Shown: in pieces, positions 21,801 through 34,351 of the stretch
Layout: every line of letters begins with the position of its first letter
Numbering within the stretch: the stretch's first letter is position 1
Source: Ectocarpus siliculosus
Taxonomy: Eukaryota > Sar > Phaeophyceae > Ectocarpales > Ectocarpaceae
DNA: 64,000 nucleotides
Direction: 5' to 3'
NCBI GenBank assembly: GCA_000310025.1
Contig: FN649731.1
Span: 1,268,145 to 1,332,144 of the forward strand
The notes under the pieces: generated by a model
Told to the model about the DNA's origin: nothing
The model's input: only the letters and a program-made list of their open reading frames with translations
Databases searched by the model: none
Position numbers and translations under genes: made by a program

Positions 21801-23271
21801 GCGCCAAGCGCAAGGGGAGATACGACAGCGATGATGAAGAAGAGGAGACCAGCAAGAAGGAACCCGTCAGGTGTGGGACAGGGACATGGTGACTGCGTTG
21901 ACGTTGCCTACGTTGACTTCTTTTGCATTATGGATTGATGGCCGTGGTAGTGAACCACCTTCCCACATGTTCAGCCGTAGCCGTCATGAACGAGAGGATA
22001 GGCACAGGTTTCGTTTGAGGTGACCTTCGGGGACCAGTGTAGTTGCGGATGGTCCCCGTCATGCCTGTCTTGGTCACTCTCTCACAATCAGCCATGATTT
22101 TGTCCTCTGCTTGTCCCGTCTGAAACCGTAACACATTTCTCGCCCGATTCGTGGGGAACAGCATCATACCCACTGGAGAGCACACTTTCCGTAGGTCATC
22201 ATCCCCCCCTCCCTCCACTATTTCCCTAACCCCCTACCCATTCCCGGATCGGTGCACCTGCTCGGTACCTCCGCCACCTGCGCCGCCCGCGCGGACGCCA
22301 TCAATCAACCTGCCCATCAGAGGCGCGATGGACAAGTTCGCCGCCAAGGACAACGGGACTGGAGTTGGCAGCAACGGGGTTGCCGTGAAGCGCACCAAGA
22401 CGGTTCTGAAGAGCAGGACGTACTTCGAGGGCGGCTACATGAAGACCGTCAATGAGGAGGTGGAGGTCACCGACGACGAGGAGGTGCGCGCCCCGGTCGT
22501 TTCACCTCTTTCTCGTTGTCTTTTCGATAGATTCGTGGGGATTGAATATAGCATCCGTGCGAAGAAAAGCACAGCAGTGGCGGGGCCGGAACTCACCCGG
22601 CGAACGCTTGTCGGCATGCATCTCACCTCCTCAAGCTGGGCTTGCTGAAAACCTGGGGGCCGTTTGCACTTTTTGCCATGCCTTCCGATCGGCGGCCACT
22701 CGATATAGAACTTCTCCTCATCGGCTTTCTCAGGATGCGAGCGTGTTGGTATGAAAACCAAGGCCTCGTAAGTTGGGGCGAGTGGGCCCTCCGCCTCGCG
22801 TGATACCTACCGAAGAACGCAGAAACGCTGCCGCAACAGCAAGATGCAGCCAAGAATGTGATCGTGCGTCGTGCACGAAGGTACCTTGAGGAAGCCGCAC
22901 CGAAGCTGTGCTGCCAAATACATCCGCAAACCTCGCGCGTGTGTGCCCTGTGGCGTTTCGCTATCGTCATGTTTGCGGGTCCAATGCCCCCGGATATTCC
23001 GCCTCCCCCACCGTTTTATGTGCCGTTCTTCCACGTTCCCGCCATCCAGGAAGCCCTGCAGCCCGCCAAGACCAACCAGGCAAGAACGCCACCGCCGGGT
23101 ATGAAGAAGGCAAAGATCGGCGTGGAAAACAAGGCCGAGGGGCCAGTGGAAACCCCGGCAGGCGCCAAGGGCAAGGATGGGGCGACTGCGACCAAGAAAA
23201 AGACGGGAAAGGCGGCTCCCAAATCCGGCGGGAAGCAGGCCAGCATGATGAGCTTCTTCAAGAAGGCGTGA
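15841..23271 (+). CDS. POLD3: DNA polymerase delta subunit 3 (p66/Cdc27 type)
   Basis: Nine plus-strand exons join in phase: 15841-15903, 17498-17580, 18335-18434, 18775-18900, 19320-19399, 19843-20222, 21108-21870, 22321-22483 and 23050-23271 (TGA), giving 659 residues. This non-catalytic subunit binds the second subunit (p50) and tethers the replicative polymerase to PCNA. The N-terminal 140 residues follow the family: YLDELEGWVLDEQKVVTFRW, NAAKKMLYDF, KVSATYLVVG, TCVHVYSVQPAPC and LWATDLEH. The middle has KDFFAAA and GIGSFFGKG, then an acidic, Lys-rich, low-complexity stretch with poly-Ser (AGC repeat near 21430) and poly-Gln. Near residue 560 is the conserved KTVLKSRTYFEGG, and the protein ends in a PCNA-binding box, QASMMSFF (Gln649 to Phe656). 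Exon 4 ends at a GC donor, AG|GCAAGG at 18901. Longer than the human protein (466) because of the central insertions. Confidence 0.96.
16154..16695. repeat. 105-bp repeat array in direct and inverted orientation
   Basis: Three direct units start at about 16154, 16259 and 16364 (period 105; GCAAGAGGCGGAGAGAAGG at the start, an alternating CCGTACCGTATACCG block near the end; the third is incomplete). After a G-run and spacer of about 80 bases, two units follow in the opposite orientation (16519 and 16625, period about 106). The transcript could fold into a hairpin with a stem of about 200 bases. It lies wholly within POLD3 intron 1. Confidence 0.9.
17635..17725 (+). repeat. GTTGGT-rich low-complexity tract
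   Basis: Imperfect repeats of GTGTTGGT and GTTGGTGATT in POLD3 intron 2, giving a spurious Val/Leu-rich frame. No coding signal. Confidence 0.7.
19133..19176 (+). repeat. Partial copy of POLD3 exon 5 in intron 4
   Basis: The stretch TAG, TGGGCG, CAACGG, ACGGACCTGGAGC resembles the start of real exon 5 at 19320 (TTAG, TTGTGGGCG, ACGGACCTGGAGC), but carries a short insertion and then TAG in frame. It looks like a decayed exon duplicate and is unlikely to be used. Confidence 0.55.
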
Positions 23272-26200
23272 CCCACCGGGCTATTTGGAGCGAATAAATG
23301 GTCTTGCCGATAGCTCCACTGTCCAAGTTGTACAGATCGATGAATTTGAGCGCAGGGATTGGCCTACAGGTTGAAAGGTCAACGGAAACTCGCGTGCTTC
23401 CATCACCTGGTGTTTCTTTTTTCCTGGTGCTTCTCGGTTTAGAGTTGCCGTAGCCCGGAAGATCATGCCGTTTTACCAGGGAACCGCCTGGTCGACTGCC
23501 AGGAAGTTGCCTGGCTCGGTCTGGGTCGGACTGCCAGGTGTTGATTCGGATTCTATACACTTCGAGCAGGGTGCGTTCTTTCTTAAGAAGCCGGGTTTCT
23601 TATGGGAACGCGCCTCGAAAGCGGTTGATTCGTTAGGTTTGTGGTCAGCGTTGTAGTGAGCGCCCTTCGTCCGCTAGAATAATTCTCTCCGGCCGCCTTC
23701 ACCGGTCGATCTGTCGAGACAAACCGCTTTATGTGATTGGAGTTCACTTGAATAGAGGGAGGGTATGCCTGGCATTTTTGTTGCCATCGTTGTTATGGCT
23801 GGTGTTACCGGTGGTAGTCAAGCGTTGACTTCAGATGGAGAAATTCTTGACACATGTGATGTCCCATTGGACCTTGGGACGACCCATGGAGCCCTCGGGA
23901 CGTCTGTCCATGAGCGTGTTCTCTTCCGTACTTGGAGCATGGAACGCGGTTTTCACAGCCCAACCTCATCGTGTTCCACGTGCACGGTTGTGAAAATGAC
24001 GCATATGCTGTAGTATTGCGATACGCGCTGGTTACCAGTGAAATATCAGGGAGCATGGATGGGATGCAGAACGCACCAAAAGTACATAAAATTGCCGCGG
24101 TTGCCGTTTCGAAAAGTGCCAGGTATTCGGACAGCTATTAAAGACCGGTGTCAATGCGTCCATTGGCACTCATTCGAGTTCCTTTTGAGATGGAGTCCAC
24201 AGGTAGGTGTCCTCACACACGTGCGCGTCTCGCATCTCGATGCCGCTCGCTTCTTGTTTTCTAGGCTGCACAATTTTCAATTTTCGCCAAAGTGTGAGAA
24301 AACACCAACGATGTGCTTCCTAAGGTCTGCCTCAACGGCGGTTCTTGATCAACGTACTTACTTGCGGGCAATACGAATGCGAAAGGAGAGCCGGACAGAC
24401 GAGGAGAAAGCGAACACTTTTGAGTACATTTTTTTCAACCGCACTAATGCGTAGAAATAGCGCTAGAATTAAAGGATATGCGGGGTATTCGACGTGGTCC
24501 GCATATACGATCGCTCTTCTACAAAGACTGTTTCAAATACCTCCTCCGTAGATCCCGTAGATCTCGTAGATCCGTAACCTTTGCTGTAGTGCTGAGTACA
24601 CGTAACAGGTCTGGCGGTTGCTGCACCACTACCTGCCATAAAAATGTATGCGTCGACTGACGCCCACCCTCACCAGCACCCTGCCCGCTTCCACTACACA
24701 AAATGTCCACATGGTACACACCTCTACCGCGGAACCTTACGAACTCCTCCAATATCATAGATTTCACCCCATCGACATCGTTGGGTTTTGACGTTGACGC
24801 TGACAAGGCGCTGGACACTGGCGCGAGCACAACACCAGCATGGCCACTGAAAATAGCCTGGTACCAGTTTCGGTAATGCTTTTACGACACGACACTGGTG
24901 TCGACAATAAACACAAAATGCTTGGAGACCACATTCTCTGTGTTCCTACGGCTCTTAGCTGTCGCGCAAGCCTTCGTTCGTCCGGTGGTTGCCGAGGTAT
25001 GGCCGAAAATGATGCCAATGCACCACCTCGGCGGTGTGGTAGACACTGCGCGAAACTTTCCGAAATCACCTCCAATGAGCATGAAACCAATTTCGCTGTA
25101 TCACCACGACCCCCAGCTGTCGCACAAGACGTCATTTGGCCAATATCAACGTATGGTTTCCGAGATGAGCCCAAGAACGTGTCCACGGCACCAACCAGTG
25201 TCAGAATACGCACGCGTTGTTCACGACACCGCACGAAACTTCCCGAAACCACCTCCAATGGGCACGAAGCTATGTGCGCCGTGTTCCCACGGCTCCCACC
25301 TGTTGAGAAAGTCATCGTTTGGCCTCAATTGACACGCGGTTGCCGGTACACATGTACGTTCAAAGGAAAACATGATTGTGAATGAATCAATCAGTGGAGA
25401 AATTGAGCTCCACGAAAACAGGCTTCACGACATTCACTCTTTCACTCTTGCCCATGACATTCATAGGTCGGGTTTACGGTGCCCCAAGTCCCGCTGTGAA
25501 ACCGAGTCCCGACACCTTCAAGGCACAATGATCGGCTGTCGTAACCCTACGTGAAGCATTTCACTATTCATTCTCCTCATGGCATTCATATGGAGGGTTT
25601 TCTGTGCCTGATGTCCCGGTGTGAAACCGAGTCCTCACTCACACTTACGTTTTTCCCTGGTTGGATCGCATCACAGAAGTATGAAAATGCAGAACATTGT
25701 TGCCAAAATTTTCTTTCACTTTCGGCTTTGACGTGGTTTCCTCTTCGAAGGAACCAATGTGCTGATGCCAAAACTCTGCACTGTCAATACTTCAGCAGCA
25801 CGACATTGTTGGAGAATTGGAGGTGAAAATTCTGTAAAAATAAAAAATCAACCCTGCCTGTGGCGACTTGAAACAGACATACAGCAGTGATTTCGTCTGA
25901 GTTTGAAAACTTGCGCTGTCGACTGCAGTCTGTGATTGCTCGAAGTACCCTTTACCTCCACCCCGAAATAGGTGGGCATGATGACAGCAGTACATGCAGA
26001 AAGAAATTGATCGTGGGAGCGTGCAGAGCGATCCACCTTCCTGCGTCTCTCCGCATCACCTGAATCCATCGGTCGAATTTTGAAATATTTGTCTCCCTGG
26101 GTACAGCAGTCGGCAGTAGTATTGCAGTACGACGGCGTCAAGCGAAAGAACGATCGGTGGCCGGCTTCAAGCCTCTGGTAGGTGTTTTTTGTTTGACAAG

Positions 26201-26424
26201 CTTATGGGATAGGCGTACATTCGAGACGGAGAAGACACACCTCGCGAGAAGAAGCAAAAAAGAAGGACGAAGACGGGGTGTGCATGATGGGCGCACCCGC
26301 CCCGTTGCGAACGCCAATGTCTGCTGAAAACTCGAAAACTCGAAAATACTGCTGCTGCCGCGTTCCGCTGTTCACAACCCTGGGTTGTTGCCTGTGACAC
26401 AACCACACACACAACCAAGCAATC
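23272..26424. other. Spacer between POLD3 and DDAH, with diverged tandem repeats
   Basis: No exon chain was found. Bases 24890-25350 hold about three diverged repeat units; the last two are 183 bases apart (CGAAACTTTCCGAAATCACC at 25051, and its variant at 25234). A second pair, about 124 bases apart (25453 and 25577), shares TGAAACCGAGTCC. The rest looks non-coding and includes the DDAH promoter side. Confidence 0.6.
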
Positions 26425-29400
26425 ATGACCGCCATGCACCTCATGAACAGTAGGGTCATAGCTCTGGTGCGTGGAGTCCCCAAGAGCTTCGCCAAGGTAT
26501 TTATATGTACAATATGGGAATGGTTGAGTCCTTTGGCAACATCGCAATGTTGCACGCGGTACTGCTGTAGTCTTCACGATGATAACACCAACACCTTCGC
26601 ACATTGCGGCTTTTCGGTATATAGGAGAGTAGGCATGCTGCGCTGTTGACCACTCTATGTGTATCTCATGCCTCCTGCATTGGCCCATACGCATTCCTCT
26701 ACATCTCTACAAGATCTTCACAGCAGCTTGGTCAATCGAACCCAGAACACGAGCACAAGCAGTCAAAAATGCGGCGTAATTTTTCATGGTGTGTGCCCGC
26801 GCGGAAGCGAGTTGGAAGCACCCCACCACGCGCATCTTCGCGGAACAAATTGTCCGTTGAGAAAGGTTTGTCGCAAATACCCACGCTCTATATGTGTTAT
26901 CGTGAATATTTGCAAAGTGAGTGGACTGCTCCTGTTCTGACTGCTGCGTACTATGCCAGCTTTTTTTTCTTTTTTCTTTTTTCGTCCCATCTCTCGCGCC
27001 GAGTGCACGAGCTGAAGTCGGCTTGGTGCGTGGTGTCGCCCAACAGAAGCAAGTAGGCAAGACTCCTGCTGTCTCGTTGGGTTCTGCCGATGTATGCATA
27101 CATGCATGTGCATCGCTGCACGCATACCAAGATGAATAACCATGAATTTTTTCAGGGCAGGAAACCCGAGACCACTTTTTAAGCTGTCTCTTTTTGGGCC
27201 GCCCCTTGCAAGTTGCCCCAAAAGTGTCTTGTTGCCAAGAGGGACCGACCCAAAAAGTGATACCAGGTACTCCGGAGCATGCTAAAGGGATGATCCACTT
27301 CTTAGCGTGCAGGTGATGCTTTTTTGCTCACATCGAGTCATCGGCCAAAAAAAATAACTGCAACAGCCGTTGGGAATCGTCCGCGTTACACTAAATACAT
27401 GTACCTTCCCACCGATCTGGGTTTTCGGTGATATTTCTGCACGCCTGAAAGCAGCAGCAACTGTCTGTAAGCTATACCCCGCGAGCTGTGTGTATGGTCC
27501 GTCTTTCGTGACGGCTGACAGAGGCCACGGGGAATATAGGAGGCACGGGAGCTCAGGTAGCGAAAGTTGCGAACACCGCAAAAAGAGCTCTTCTCCTTTT
27601 TTTCCCGCGTCGCTGGCTTGGCTTACCGATGATCGCTCACCAACCACTGAAGCGACAGCAATGACAAAGGCATCCGCCGCAAGCTGTGGGTATGGTTCGT
27701 CTTGTATGGTGGTTGATACAGACCAGGAGGCAAAAGGAAGCTTAGCAATTTGTGTGGTGCATGTTACGATTCATCAATACCGCACTATTCGTTTTTCAGG
27801 CCGTGATGGATGAAAAGTCAGCCGCGGCGCTTGGGGGCAAGGCCATCGACTGGGCTCTCGCCTCCAAGCAACACGCCGGCTACGTGGACGCGCTGTCGAA
27901 GATCGTCGATTCCGTCGAGGTAACCAAGACAAATTGAGTGATGGGTATTGGATATAGTGATTGGATGGTAGACCGTCCGTGAACCTGGTACAATGAGGTG
28001 CCGGTCCCACGCTATTGCTGCCTCTCATCAGCTCATACCAGCCTAGTCTCGTTTTGGTAGAGACCTGCGATGGTGGTTACAGGCTAAAGCTACAGCAGCT
28101 ATAGCACAGCAGCAGACGCTACCACAGTCGGCTCACTCGGAGACAGAATGCCACCCGCTCCCTCCTCAACCACACATGCCGAGTGTCATGCTCGCACGTC
28201 CGTTTTTTTTATTGTAGAATTTTTAGCTTTAGCTTTGGCACATGTTTATGCATGCAATGTTGTATTTTACGCGACATGTGTGCGGGGAAGGCGCTCCCTG
28301 CGTTGGAGGCCCACCCGGACTGCCCGTTCGTGGAGGACGCTGTCGTGTACGCGAGGGGCATCGCGGTGACGCTCCGCCAGGGGCACGATTCCAGAATAGG
28401 AGAGGTCGATGCCGTTAGGTGAGAACGTGACGGTGGATGCAGTCGTTTTTTGGGTGGTGTTGGTGTCGCCGTCGGCGTTGAAGGGGTGCTGGTTTCACTG
28501 TTTGGTTGTCTTGTGCTGAGTGTTTGGAGGGACGGTGGCAACAGGGGTGGGAGGTGTTGGCTAAATGTGTTTGATGCTCGTGTGCTCTACCTTCGTGCTG
28601 ATGCTGCCGCTGCGGCTGTTGATCATGACCTCGTAGCTGATGCTGCCAGAGCAAGGTCGTTCCGACCGAGGACCTTAACTTGGTTTGTTTCAGCGCTGCC
28701 TGTCTGGGAAGTAGAAAAAAGAGATACCTACACAGCGTCGCAGCACCCGTATTTTGTGAGGTTATCGCCAAAACACTGAGAACAGTTTCACCCTAAGAAA
28801 TTGTACAAACGCGTACGCTTGTGAGAAAATCGAAGAGTTCCTGTCGCGCTTTCCTATCGTGATTTTGTTTCATCTCACCTCTTGTTGGGGCCACCAAACT
28901 CATCTCCCGACGCGACTGCAGCCGCACAGCAGCAGGGAGGTCTGATGGGGTGGCATTCTGTCAGGTATAGCCTGTGCAAGATGCCTGCGTGGAGCCTGCC
29001 GTCACCTCCCGATGTCACCCCGCCGCTGCCGTTAGCGTTGCCGCCGCTGTTGACACCTTGAAACCCGCTGCTCCTTCTTCGGCCGTGTGCTTGACACTCT
29101 CGCAACAGGGAGGCCTTAGCGACTAATCCCGCCCTGAAGTGTGTCAAGACGGTGCACATGGAGGACCCGGACGCACGTTGCGACGGAGGGGATGTTCTGT
29201 TCACGGGTGAGACATCGACTGCGAGGGGGAGGCCGGGGGGGCGGGGGGCGTCGTGCTTGCTTGTCCTTGCCTTAGGTCGCCCTTTGGCTCACTACGCACT
29301 ACGTACACATCTTTAGAGACGACCACCCACATCGATTGCTCTTGAGGTTTTCCGCTGTAAAGGGCGGACGGAGCCACGGGTTACGTTCGCGCGTAGACAA

Positions 29401-32340
29401 ACAGTACAGGAGTGATGCTTTTACTGTCCAAGTACGATGATGCATACGTGCTTGTGTTGATGACGTTCCCGACCGGCGCATCAGCCAGGAGGAGGGGCAC
29501 TTTTCTCCCTCTGGCACGCAGTATTATGTCCGTACTGTTGCTCTCGGTCGTTGTCTACAAAATGCCTCATCCTGCTTTTTTTAATCGCTCCTGCTGCCGT
29601 TATCTCTCCTTGTTTCGTCTCCGTCCGCCTCTTAGCCACGTTTTCGGGCTGCACGAGTCCCTTGCCTGCACCCAACTACTCGTACTCATTTCATTTTCCA
29701 CCGTGTCTACACCCTGGCCCACATTATCATGCCGCCCTCATCTTAGTCGATGACGTTTTGCTCTTAAATAGCCGTGTTCCTCCCCGTATCCGTACCCATG
29801 CCCTTGCCTGTTCGTTCTTCCATCATGCTTCCCTTTTACTCCTCTTTCTTTGTGCGCACTGTCAGGACGCCACATGTTCGTCGGGATATCGGAGCGAACA
29901 AACAAGGCGGGGGCTGCCGCGCTTGCCAAGGCGTTCGGCCCCTCTCTCCCAGTTGTCCCTGTGCCAGTGGTGAGGAAACGAGAGGCTTGGGTTGGCTGGC
30001 TCTTGGTGAGGCTAGCGGGCGTGTTTGCAGCCAACGGGTTGTGCCGTGTTTGCTTTTCGTTGCGCGTTTGGCCTCGGGTGCTTGCCTATCCCCGAGGGCC
30101 GCTGGTCGTGTGCTGTGATATCCATGATGCATAGAGACGTGTTTTGCGCTGCCCGACCAGTTCATCGGGCTGATAAAAGTGCCCGACTTTGTTCGTCGAG
30201 CTTATCATTATTTTGCGCTGTCGCAGCGTGGTGTCTGGTGCAGTGTGTGCACCAATATGACTGTGAGGTATTCCTCTCCCAATGGCCAACCCGGCGCCGG
30301 CAGTCAGGGAGCCAAACTGACCACAGCCTTTGACCACAGCCTTTGTTTATGTTCAGTATTCGCGAACAGCCTTACGGTTAGTACATTATGCGTCAACCAC
30401 CCCTCCTCGCCGACCATGGTTTGTTTCTGTTCGGTCTCGTCTAACGGCAGGCGGGCGCGCTCCACTTGAAGTCGTTGGTGTCCCTGCTCAGACCAGGGGT
30501 TCTACTGTTCGCGAGGAACGACGCTGGGCAAGAGGCGGTTGGAAGGTAAATACTTCTTTTTTTTTTTAAGAATGTGTTTGATTCCTAATCTAAACGGATG
30601 GCCGTCACCCCTGCACAACCAAAGAAAATAATGACGGCAATTGATTCGAATCGCAAAGACTAGGATGTAGTGTGCGGGGGAATGAGCGTGCTTCCTCCGA
30701 AGCTGGCCCTACCACTGCCGTGTTTTGGGTTTGCGGCGGTCAAGGAGGTCCTTGTTTTTGGACGAGCCCCGATCCGCGCACACCTTCGACTAGGCAGCTT
30801 TTGTCACACATGCTCGCGTCGTTTTTGTGGGTGCTGCAGCACAGGCAACCCCCGTAGGAGGGTCCTCAACAACACTCATCATCAGATGTGTAACCAAAAA
30901 CAACCCGACGACAAAATACTCGAGAAGGAAGTGCGGCAAAAACGTCTGCGTTCCTCAATGTTGAAATATCAATTTTTGAGTTGTTGGTTGCAGACACGCA
31001 CAAGAGCGCATATCAACTAAAGTGTAGCATAGATGTGTCGAGGCGTTTGGCATATCGCGTGACACGCACGAACAAGCCGATCCACCATACAATTGAGGGG
31101 AGGTCTATGACGTAGGAAAAACACACGTTTTGGGGAAAACCCATGTTTTGCCTAGTCCAGCGTAGCATGTCCAGAATGCTCCTGACGAAGCTTTTCTTTG
31201 TATCCGGTGACCTTGTTTTGTAATTTCGCCGCTCGTCTTCCAATCCGTTTAGCATGGCATCGGACGTTGGAGAGACAGCATATAAAGCCATTGGGGTCCC
31301 TGATCAGGTAAGAAGGTCGCTGTTTGCGCGGTAACGCATCAAGCGACACGAAAGCATTTTTCACGTGCGGTTGAGCAAGAAAAGTGGTCTCATTCGCGTC
31401 CATTGTGTAGAGGCTATGTACGTGAGCATCCATCGGCGAACAGATTCATTCATGGGAAAGAACGATAGCAATCACACGATATCCCCCGGGCGAACGTGCA
31501 TGCAGCCTAGCGCGAACGTGGTGTCGGTGATCCACAAGGGGCAGTGGCGGGGGGCGCTGATCCAGGGCGGGCGGTGCGAAGAGAGCCGCTGGCTTATCCG
31601 CAAGTGCTTCACGGAGAAAGAGCAGGTGCGATGTGGAAGGAAGTATCGCAATCGACAACAAAGATGGATGCCGTTGGGGCGACGAATGAACGGATTGCTT
31701 GCAATGCAGGCGTGCTTTGTTCACGGCCTGGGGGAGAAGCCAACTGAAACAGAGTGGCCAGCATCCTAGACGAAGGGATTTTGAGAGGATTCGCGTGCTA
31801 TGTTCGTGAAAGCAGGTTTCGGTTTGTTGCTATAGGAACAAGCAGGCAGCATCCTTGGCGCGATGTTTGCTGGTGATGTTTAGTTCTCTCGCAGATTGCA
31901 TCTTGATAGACAGAGCGCGGTATTGCCACCCGGCTCTACTGTGAAACAGTTCAGGACGCATTCCGCTTGTGATAAACTGAGATTCACTTTCTACCTGGCC
32001 CCGGCTAATCAGAAATTGGGGTCTCTTTTTCAAGCACGCGCAACATCACTCTGTTGTCTCCCCAACCCCCTCTTCGAATTTTTATGCCAGTGTTTGTCTT
32101 GCTTTATTTGAAGTGTTGTGTTCAACATTGCCTAGCACTCACTGCCTTTTCGGTTTGCCCTTGTCCGTTTTTTTGTTCGTTCGATCTTGTTGTGTTTGAC
32201 TTCGTCGCTGGACGAAACGAAATAATTCAAAAACATTCCCGAGGCAGGCGAAGGTGTTGGAGATTGACTACTCCGAGATGATCAAGCCAGACGCGGCCTT
32301 GACGTGCTGCTCGGTGCTGCTGGGAGGGCAGCCGGCGTGA
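26425..32340 (+). CDS. DDAH: Dimethylarginine dimethylaminohydrolase (DDAH)
   Basis: Nine plus-strand exons join in phase: 26425-26496, 27800-27919, 28291-28418, 29109-29206, 29866-29969, 30451-30545, 31253-31307, 31506-31625 and 32248-32340 (TGA), giving 294 residues, the usual length. The family hydrolyses asymmetric dimethylarginine and monomethylarginine to citrulline plus methylamines, and has the pentein fold of arginine deiminases. Landmarks in order: ALVRGVPKSFAK, KQHAGYVDAL, HPDCPFVEDAV (Glu79 and Asp80), CDGGDVLFTG (132-140), MFVGISERTNKAG, ALHLKSL with the catalytic His179, AYKAIGVPDQ, and the C-terminal LTCCSVLL carrying the catalytic Cys (284/285). All catalytic residues are present. 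In animals DDAH controls nitric-oxide synthase inhibitors; in an alga it may simply recycle methylated arginine from protein turnover. Confidence 0.95.
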
Positions 32341-34351
32341 TTTGTACACGGTGATGGTTCTAGTTGGTAACAGGCAGGCGAAGGTGCTATTGGAAGCAGC
32401 AGCAACAACATCAGCGGCGGCTGTCGTTGTGCGGCACCATTGTACTGAGGGACGCCCAGATGTCCTCGACTGCTACTTACTTACACGTGTCATAGCAGTT
32501 TTTGACGTAGAGATTAAGGTAAAGGTATGGCAAATCAAGCAAGATGGCTTTTGATTTAGTAGCAGAAGACCGTATGTTCGCGGGTGGCATTCCAGCTTGT
32601 ATCCACCCCAGGGCGCACTGGGCGCTGCCGTTGCAGACGTTGTTGCTTGCGAAATACGGGGGGGGGCGGGGGCGTACTCTTATGCTTTGCATGCCTTAGC
32701 GGTTAGACCATTGACCACGCGTCCTCGAGAGGACGGAGCATTGTTCCCACAGGACCGATCACCGATGGCCAATCGTTCCTTCCTACTTTGCCAAAGGTGG
32801 CTCAAAAATGTCTTCCCTAGTCTGTCTATCCTACCGATGTCACTTCCCGCCTTTTCAAACCACTTCCTACTCCCCAGTACCGCTACCGTCCTCTCCTCTC
32901 TATTCCATGCCTCAAACATCTCCCTGTATGTCCCTTGTATTCTTCCCAGCTCAGTCATGTACACTTCCCTCTCCTTTTCGTACCACGGACATTCCGCGAC
33001 TACATGAACACTGTCTTCGCATTCGAAGCCGCAATCACATTTGAACTTGTCGTCTTCGTCGTCTACCGTCCTATGTCTTCGTCGACGTTCGCGAAGGCCT
33101 ATGTCCCCGGTCCTGAATTTGACCTTAAGCTTTGTCCCTGCATCCATTGGTCCATGTAGGTAATCCTTGAAACCCTATTCCTTCTTTCAACATTCCGTAC
33201 ACTTCTAGACCCTCCTTATCCTTGGATTCTTTCCTTAGATTCTGTTCTTCTCTGTCGGCACAAGCAACAGATATCTTCTTCTTGAACCCCTGTAGACCCT
33301 CCGTTTCCAGCGTTTCATCTTCGTTGATGTCCAATCCCTTCCATACGTCCTCTACAACCTTGACCCATTCCGTGGGTTGTCTACCCCTCTTTTTGTTTGC
33401 CCACTTCGCCTCCCATACTATTCTCGGCAACCTCTCCTCTCCCATCCCGCACATGCGGTACTGCCATGTCAGCTTCCTTACGTCTCTTCCCGACCGTAGG
33501 GATTGGATCCCCAATTCTGCCCTGACTGCTGCATTACTTGTGCGCTTGGAGCATCCTAGGATGATTTTCGCTGCTTTCATCTGCGCCGCCTCGAGTTCTT
33601 TCACTACCTTCTTATTTCCTTCCCATACTTCTCCGGCGTACTCCAGCGGCGGTACGATTACGCTCTTCAAAACCGTCAATTTGATGCGTGTATCAAGGTG
33701 CCGGTTTGCGAGTATTGGGTGAAGCTTCCCTGCTCGTGCTTTGCCCTTTTCCGCTACCTTGGACATGTGTGCATTCCACGAGCAATCTTTTGCGATCTCT
33801 ACTCCGAGGTATGTGTACTGGTCGACTACTGCAATCTCCTCGATCCCCCACTTCCATCTATGTTCTACTGGTTCCTCCCTGCCCTCGTTGCATACCACGG
33901 GGGGGGGCGGGGTGGTCAAAAAGAGGACACAGGCTCTCGGGAATCCCCGTTCATCAGCAACTATCCGCGGGGCGCGGTTTCACCTTAACAACAAGGGAGA
34001 GCGGATGCGGGCACGCCCACCGGAAATTTGAGCGTTTTTGGCGCCAAAACGATGGTACTATTGTATTCTTGCACGCACGAGATTCCCAAGTGGGGAGAGG
34101 TGTCGAAGACACGAGGCACGTGGCCATAGCGTTGAGTAGTCCCACACGCTCGGCAGGGGGTGTAATATTGGCTTCGACCAATTGCCCCCGGCCAGGGTCA
34201 AGGCCCGGGTTGTGACGGGGATCGATTGATTGATAGCGACAACGAGACAACAACACGCAGGGACTACAATGGCGCATGATTAATGCAGGAGGCGGCGGGA
34301 GTCCTACGTTCAAGGCGGTGAACTCGACAGCACAATATAATATAGCTTGTG
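32341..34351. other. Spacer with retroelement remnant
   Basis: After the DDAH stop there is a short echo of its last exon start (AGGCAGGCGAAGGTG, near 32376), then a 5'-truncated non-LTR retrotransposon on the minus strand (32680-33919). No host gene is seen. Confidence 0.6.
32680..33919 (-). mobile_element. Non-LTR (LINE) retrotransposon, 5'-truncated 3' portion
   Basis: Two overlapping minus-strand frames (33919-33125, then 33147-32680) together give the C-terminal part of a LINE reverse transcriptase. It has DQYTYLGVEI, VLKSVIVPPLEYAGEVWEGN, LEAAQMKAAKIILGCSKRTS and LTWQYRMCGMGEERLPRI, then a zinc-knuckle-like FKCDCGFECEDSVHVVAECP. The catalytic palm with the DD motif is missing, so it is 5'-truncated, as is usual for LINE insertions. 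The change of frame near 33140 shows it is also inactivated. Its 3' end (about 32700-32815) recurs at 45167-45295. Confidence 0.88.

Noticed and set aside
20994-21938. 314-codon frame and a 253-codon minus-strand frame over the same bases
   Set aside because: Shadows of POLD3 exon 7. The true frame joins both neighbouring exons in phase; the others are Arg-rich or Ser/Pro-rich artefacts of GC-rich repeats.
24764-25315. Long frames on both strands
   Set aside because: Explained by repeat units whose length is a multiple of three; no protein motif seen. Kept only as a finding about the repeats.
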